Shown here: positions 59,393-64,000 of the stretch, in pieces
Layout: every line of letters begins with the position of its first letter
Numbering within the stretch: the first letter of the stretch is position 1
From: Calditrichales bacterium MX18-03
Lineage (GTDB): Bacteria > Bacillota > Clostridia > Lutisporales > Lutisporaceae
Length of the DNA stretch: 64,000 nt
Assembly: GCA_021083345.1 (NCBI GenBank)
Contig: JAJGRE010000001.1
Span: 1,116,001-1,180,000, forward strand
Reading direction: 5' to 3'
The notes under the pieces: generated by a model
What the model saw: the letters and a program-made list of their open reading frames with translations, nothing else
Database searches by the model: none
Told to the model about the DNA's origin: nothing
Made by a program: the position numbers and the translations under genes

Positions 59393-62300
59393 ATGATCTG
59401 CTACCACTGCGGTTTCAGCATCAATCAAATCCAGTCCATGGAATGCAGCTTCTGCGGAACAAAATTCGGCAAACACTGCACGGCCTGCGGTTCACCAAAC
59501 CCGGCCATGGCCAGTTACTGCTTTTATTGCGGCAAGGCTGCGGATACAGGAAGAGTCGTCGCATTTCAGAAAAACAATAACGCCCTGTCGGAGGCCCGCA
59601 AGAATGTTGCGGTCATATTTGCCGATATTTCTGGTTTCACAAGGCTTTCGGAACGATTTGACCCGGAATTGGTCCGGGAAATCATCAATGATTGTTTTGC
59701 CTATATCGTCCGACCGGTTTATGAATACGGCGGTTCAATTGACAAGTATATCGGCGACTGCGTCATGATTTTATTTGGTGCCCGTGAAAGCCACGTAGAC
59801 GATGCTAAAAGGGCCGTTCTCTGCAGCATCAAAATGCAGCAGCTCCTGAAGGAGTTTTCAGAGCTTAGAGCCAAACCCATGGGTTTTGACCTGGAGATGT
59901 CTGTGGGCATCCATTACGGACTTGTAGTTACAGGACGGGTCGGCAGCTTTTATGATGCCGACTATACTGTTATGGGCGATACGGTCAACACCGCGCAGCG
60001 CATCCAGTCACAGGCTCCCAAATCAACCGTCTATGTTTCCGAAGCGGTTTACCGGGAAACCTCTGAGGATTTTCATTATGAGGGACCCGTCACCTTCAGC
60101 GTAAAAAACAAGGAACAGCCCATAACCTGCTACATCCCAACTGCCAGTATGCACACTGCCTCCTTGCTGCGCCAGAAGTACGCCTTTTTCGGGCGTGAAG
60201 CGGAGCTGTTGCTTTTAAAAGAGCAGTTTGACAAAGCCTGCCGGACAGCCGGGCAGGTTGTTGCTGTTTCAGGCCCCCCCGGCATCGGAAAAACCAGGCT
60301 GGTTCAGGAATTCCTTCAATCCATAGGTGACGACTACAAGAAGATCTCTGTCGAATGCTTTGCTGCCCAAGCTGCAAAGCCTTATGGTGCCATAGGAAGC
60401 CTGCTGCTCTCCATCATGAACATCAATCCGGAAGACCCTGAAATTGTCAAGCAGAGCAGGATCATCTCCTACATCAGCTTTATACTGGGAGAGCTTGATG
60501 AGGAGGGCATCAAGCGGAATTACCGCTTCCTGAGTCTCCTGATGGGCATGGAGCCGGATAATGAGTTGAAAAGCATTATCCGTTCAATGGACATGAACCA
60601 TCTTCAGTCGGAGCTGTTCAACCAGTTCCAGCTTTTTTTCGAGGGATATGTCAAACGGTTCAAGCCGGTTATCGTCCTGGAGAATCTCCATTGGAGCGAT
60701 TCCAAGTCGCTGACGCTGCTCAACGACTTATACGGCAAATTATCCGGCAAGAGAATCAAAGGCATTTTGCTGATCTACACAGCCCGGGAGGAACTGCGCA
60801 ACCGGAAAGAAAACAGAAGGAAGGACTCCTTTACCGCTATCCATTTGAGACCCCTCAGCAGGGAACAGGTGGAGGAAGCGGCCAAACATCAGCTTCACTG
60901 TCAGGAACTGGACAGCCGCTTTTCGGACAGTCTGCAGACCGCCAGCAACGGAAACCCCTTGTATTTGCTGGAGTATATAAAATACCTGAAAAGGTTGAAC
61001 CGCTGCCGCATGGAAGAGGGCCGAGCCTACCTCCGCGAAAGCACCAATGAACTGCCTAACAGCTTGCAGGGGCTTATTCTTTCTAAGCTGAACGAGATGG
61101 ATGAGAGTACTGTGGAATTCATTCAGACTGCTTCAGCCATCGGCAAGGAATTCCATGCCTCCTTCATCAGCTTTATCCTGAAAAGAAATATTGAGGCTGA
61201 CGGCTTGCTGGGGCTGCCCTTGCAGCTTGAGATCCTGCAGGTGAAAACCACCTATGCCACCTCAGGCCGCAGTGAAAAAGTATTCAGCTTTCACCACGAA
61301 GTTGAAAGAGAAGTCTATTACAACAGCCTGCTCCTGAAGCAGAAGAAGCTGCTGCACAAGAGAATCGGCGAGGCTATGGAGCAGCTCTTTGAAAAGTCCA
61401 TTGACAGCTATTACGATATCATTGCCGAACATTTTGAGAAGGCGGAGGACAAGCTCAAAGCAGCCGATTACTATTACCTCTCCGCAGTAAGGCACAAAAC
61501 ACTCTTCAGCTATTCCAGCGCAATGGAGCATTATCTGAAAGTATTGGCGCTGGCACAGCAGATCAAAGGCTACGCCAATGAACGGCTGCTGGACATCCAT
61601 CAGGAGCTGTGCAATATTTATTCCATCATGTCAAAGCATGAAAGCGCATTGCAGCATCTGAGTCTTGCACTTGAACTTGCACAAGATGAGACCGTCAATC
61701 TCTCGCTTAGATTGGTTGCTGCGCGGATCTACAAGGATCAAGGCCGTTATGCAGAGGCTGTCAATCTGATTGCTGAGATCGAGCCGCTATTGGATATCAA
61801 GAGTGCCCTTTACGGCAATCTGCTCTATCTGAAATGCAATATCCTCAGGGTTCTTGGCCGGCTGGAAGAAGCCCTGGAAGCAGCAAAAAAAGCCGAAAAG
61901 CTTCTGAAAAAGCATAAGGATTATGAAAATTTGGCCAAGGCACTCAATGCTGCCGGCATCCTCTACTATTCCACCGGCAAGCCTGACATGGCTCTGAACT
62001 GCTATATCAAGGCATATGAGTCCGCTGAACGGTCAAGGGATCTGCAAACCCTGATGAAGACTTCAACGAATATTGCCGTCATTTACCATTCCCAGGGCAA
62101 AATCACCCAGGCCATGACGTATTACAATATAGCCAAGGAATTATCCGGAAAGCTTTCACACCATCAAGGCTACGTTACCAGCATCACAAACCTGGGCGTG
62201 CTGTATATGGATAGGGGGCATTTCAACAAAGCCAGAGCGCTTTTCAACGAAGCATTGCCTGCAGCCATGGAAGCGTCTATGCGGATTGTGGAGTCTTCGC

Positions 62301-62926
62301 TTCATTCCAACCTTGCCGATGCCGAGTATTATCTGGGCAACTATGATGCGGCAGCAGAGCATATACGGGCAGCGCTATCCATCTCCCAAGAGATCGACGA
62401 TCAGGAAGGCAAGGGAATTAACCTGATTGCCCTTGGGAAGATTGAAATAGAGCTGGATAATACCAAGCAGGCACGGCAGCACCTTGAAGATGCTTTAGCC
62501 ATTATGGCGCAGTTAGAAAACTGCGATGGGATTTATGATTACCATTATTATTCGGCATGCTGCGACCTGTCGGAAGGCCTGCTCTCCCAAGCTGCCGTCC
62601 ATGCAGAAGAGGCCTGGGGGTATGCCGTGCAGCTTGGAAGCGAGAAGAAAAAGGCAAAGCTGCAGCAGCTCAAAGGCCTCATCCGGCAGCAGCGGCACGA
62701 TTGGGCCGGCTCAATATCATTATTTACGTCTGCTGCTTCCGCATTCGAGAAAGAAGCTGCCTTCCTTGATGCCGCACTGTCGCACAGCTACAGAGCCAGG
62801 AGCCGTAAAGCGCTTGGGCTTGATGCCGAAGCCCGGCAGGATCAGGAGAAGGCCCGGCAGCTCATCGCGCAGATTGACAGCTGCAAGCTTACTGAAATGA
62901 TTGTAAAGGAGTATGGCATCACTTGA
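59393..62926 (+). CDS. Zinc-ribbon, class III adenylate cyclase, AAA ATPase and TPR protein
   Basis: A 1177-residue cytoplasmic signalling protein. A double zinc ribbon (1-50: CYHCG, CSFCG, CTACG, CFYCG) precedes a class III cyclase domain (about 70-245) with metal Asp residues D78 (VIFADISGFTR) and D122 (DKYIGDCVM), Lys118 and a GDTVNTAQR segment carrying the Asn/Arg pair, which predicts cAMP formation. An AAA ATPase follows (P-loop GPPGIGKT 294-301), then about 500 residues of TPR helices (LYYSTGKPDMALNCYIKAY and repeats). It lies 46 bp after the histidine kinase. Confidence 0.92.
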   Translation: MICYHCGFSINQIQSMECSFCGTKFGKHCTACGSPNPAMASYCFYCGKAADTGRVVAFQKNNNALSEARKNVAVIFADISGFTRLSERFDPELVREIINDCFAYIVRPVYEYGGSIDKYIGDCVMILFGARESHVDDAKRAVLCSIKMQQLLKEFSELRAKPMGFDLEMSVGIHYGLVVTGRVGSFYDADYTVMGDTVNTAQRIQSQAPKSTVYVSEAVYRETSEDFHYEGPVTFSVKNKEQPITCYIPTASMHTASLLRQKYAFFGREAELLLLKEQFDKACRTAGQVVAVSGPPGIGKTRLVQEFLQSIGDDYKKISVECFAAQAAKPYGAIGSLLLSIMNINPEDPEIVKQSRIISYISFILGELDEEGIKRNYRFLSLLMGMEPDNELKSIIRSMDMNHLQSELFNQFQLFFEGYVKRFKPVIVLENLHWSDSKSLTLLNDLYGKLSGKRIKGILLIYTAREELRNRKENRRKDSFTAIHLRPLSREQVEEAAKHQLHCQELDSRFSDSLQTASNGNPLYLLEYIKYLKRLNRCRMEEGRAYLRESTNELPNSLQGLILSKLNEMDESTVEFIQTASAIGKEFHASFISFILKRNIEADGLLGLPLQLEILQVKTTYATSGRSEKVFSFHHEVEREVYYNSLLLKQKKLLHKRIGEAMEQLFEKSIDSYYDIIAEHFEKAEDKLKAADYYYLSAVRHKTLFSYSSAMEHYLKVLALAQQIKGYANERLLDIHQELCNIYSIMSKHESALQHLSLALELAQDETVNLSLRLVAARIYKDQGRYAEAVNLIAEIEPLLDIKSALYGNLLYLKCNILRVLGRLEEALEAAKKAEKLLKKHKDYENLAKALNAAGILYYSTGKPDMALNCYIKAYESAERSRDLQTLMKTSTNIAVIYHSQGKITQAMTYYNIAKELSGKLSHHQGYVTSITNLGVLYMDRGHFNKARALFNEALPAAMEASMRIVESSLHSNLADAEYYLGNYDAAAEHIRAALSISQEIDDQEGKGINLIALGKIEIELDNTKQARQHLEDALAIMAQLENCDGIYDYHYYSACCDLSEGLLSQAAVHAEEAWGYAVQLGSEKKKAKLQQLKGLIRQQRHDWAGSISLFTSAASAFEKEAAFLDAALSHSYRARSRKALGLDAEARQDQEKARQLIAQIDSCKLTEMIVKEYGIT

Positions 62927-62939
62927 TCCCATACTCCTT
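62906..62939. terminator. Hairpin spanning two convergent stop codons
   Basis: AAGGAGTATGG (62906-62916) pairs exactly with CCATACTCCTT (62929-62939). The cyclase stop and the activator stop both lie inside, and the two reading frames overlap by 8 bp. Confidence 0.75.
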
Positions 62940-63866
62940 CAGCTTTTTGTAAATGAAAGGCACGGACATGCCGATGAGTCCGGCCATCCTCTCCGCCGCG
63001 CCGCCGGCCTTCTTATAAGCAGCCTCCAGAAGCTCCCGTTCCTTGTTCCGCATATGCGCTTTGTATTGAAAGGTGAATCCTTCCTCCAGCCTGGCAGGCA
63101 CATTGGCTTTCAGCCTACCGAGGTCGATACGGTCCTCTGCGGCGAATACCATGCATTTCTCTATGAAATTCTTCAACTCCCGCACATTGCCCGGCCACGG
63201 GTAGGCTGTCAGTTCCTTGGCTTGTTTTTTTCCAATAGGCATAACGTTCTTGTTGAATTTGGCATTGTATTTTTCAATATAATAGTTGGTGATTTCCAGG
63301 ATATCGTCTCCCCGCTCCTGCAGTGCGGGCAGGTTGATTTCCAATACCGCCAGCCTGTAATAGAGGTCGGTGCGGAAGCTCCCTTCCATAACCAGTTTCT
63401 GCAGGTCCACGTTTGTTGCAATGATGAACCGGGCATCCGTTCTGGTGTACTCAGTGCCGCCTACTTTCCTGTATACCTTGTCCTCCAAGACCTGAAGCAG
63501 CTTGCTTTGAATAGCCGGTGATGCATTTTCGATCTCATCGATAAAAACCGTCCCAGCCTCTGCAACCTCAATCAAGCCTTTTTTGGAGGAAATGGCCCCG
63601 GTAAAAGCACCCTTCTCATAACCGAATACCTCGCTCTCAAATATGTTCTCACCGATATTGGGTATGGTGATTTTTACAAAGGGCCTGTCTTTCCTGACAT
63701 TATCCCTGAAATGGACCCAGCGGGCAACCAACTCTTTCCCTGTACCGGTTTCCCCGGTAATCAATACGGTGGAATCAAGGGCCAGAAGTTTGGCATGGTC
63801 TTCCATATAGGCATTCATGTTCTTTCCAACAATTTCAAAGTCCTGAAACAGCACATTCTGCTCCAT
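62919..63866 (-). CDS. Sigma-54-dependent activator lacking a sensor domain
   Basis: A 315-residue enhancer-binding ATPase. The AAA+ core shows Walker A GETGTGKE (about 38-45), the GAFTGA loop that contacts sigma-54, and the VFIDEIENA Walker B. A C-terminal Fis-type helix-turn-helix (MAGLIGMSVPFIYKKLKEYG) binds upstream sites. There is no receiver, PAS or GAF domain, so it is PspF-like and must be controlled by partner proteins or expression. It is tail-to-tail with the cyclase gene. Confidence 0.93.
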   Translation of the reverse strand: MEQNVLFQDFEIVGKNMNAYMEDHAKLLALDSTVLITGETGTGKELVARWVHFRDNVRKDRPFVKITIPNIGENIFESEVFGYEKGAFTGAISSKKGLIEVAEAGTVFIDEIENASPAIQSKLLQVLEDKVYRKVGGTEYTRTDARFIIATNVDLQKLVMEGSFRTDLYYRLAVLEINLPALQERGDDILEITNYYIEKYNAKFNKNVMPIGKKQAKELTAYPWPGNVRELKNFIEKCMVFAAEDRIDLGRLKANVPARLEEGFTFQYKAHMRNKERELLEAAYKKAGGAAERMAGLIGMSVPFIYKKLKEYGIK

Positions 63867-64000
63867 CGACGGCTCCCTTCTATACGATTGTATAAATTTA
63901 TATGCTTATATAAATACAACATGATTATAGCACATTCAGGTATGGAAGGAAAGCCTGTCATTTTCCTGTTATCCCGGTCACGCTAGTGCTTAGGAACTAT

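Overview
The window comes from an anaerobic, endospore-forming member of the Clostridia (Bacillota). The evidence is spore genes (spoIIP, gpr, an alpha/beta-type SASP, yqfC/yqfD), oxygen-defence genes typical of anaerobes (a ferritin-like diiron protein beside a rubredoxin-reductase-type flavoprotein), and a selenocysteine tRNA gene. The species cannot be read from the sequence. Host DNA looks moderate in GC. The 11.5 kb element at 41.1-52.5 kb, and above all its right third, is clearly more AT-rich.

Region 1 (1-32 kb) is a long, almost entirely minus-strand housekeeping cluster in the order known from Bacillus subtilis: gpr-spoIIP-(yqxA position)-lepA-hemW-hrcA-grpE-dnaK-dnaJ-prmA-rsmE-mtaB-hinT-rpsU-yqeY-nfeD-floA-yqfC-yqfD-phoH-pgpH-ybeY-dgkA-cdd-era-recO, preceded by comEC and holA, with rpsT divergent. 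It joins translation factors and ribosome maturation, the CIRCE/HrcA heat-shock operon, sporulation proteins, lipid recycling and recombination.

Region 2 (32-41 kb) holds small, loosely linked units: an MBL-fold hydrolase, membrane proteins, an AlaX-type editing protein, VOC and PadR genes, the oxidative-stress pair, an AEC transporter, the SASP and selC (tRNA-Sec). Two long perfect hairpins sharing one core sit between convergent genes, and two MITE-like repeats fill intergenic gaps.

Region 3 (41,061-52,512) is the main discovery: an integrated filamentous phage (inovirus-like prophage) in the 3' half of selC, bounded by a 74-bp direct repeat. It carries a tyrosine integrase, excisionase, Rep_trans-type replication initiator, Zot/gpI-type assembly ATPase, a cassette of four 49-60 residue single-helix coat-like proteins, a secreted and membrane-anchored pIII-like protein, a candidate ssDNA-binding protein, a tRNA-like gene, a hairpin-rich intergenic region suited to an origin or packaging signal, and a divergent XRE-repressor switch with a perfect-consensus promoter. 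No secretin is present, as expected for a single-membrane host. Two cargo blocks of unknown function flank the core: a two-gene block next to the integrase, and a very AT-rich four-gene operon plus an AbrB-type regulator at the other end.

Region 4 (52.5-64 kb) is a signalling region: a Cache-HAMP histidine kinase with a coiled-coil membrane partner, an SRPBCC-ArsR-VOC operon with tandem operators, a GAF-containing NarL-type histidine kinase, a 1177-residue zinc-ribbon/class III adenylate cyclase/AAA/TPR protein, and a convergent sigma-54 activator without a sensor domain.
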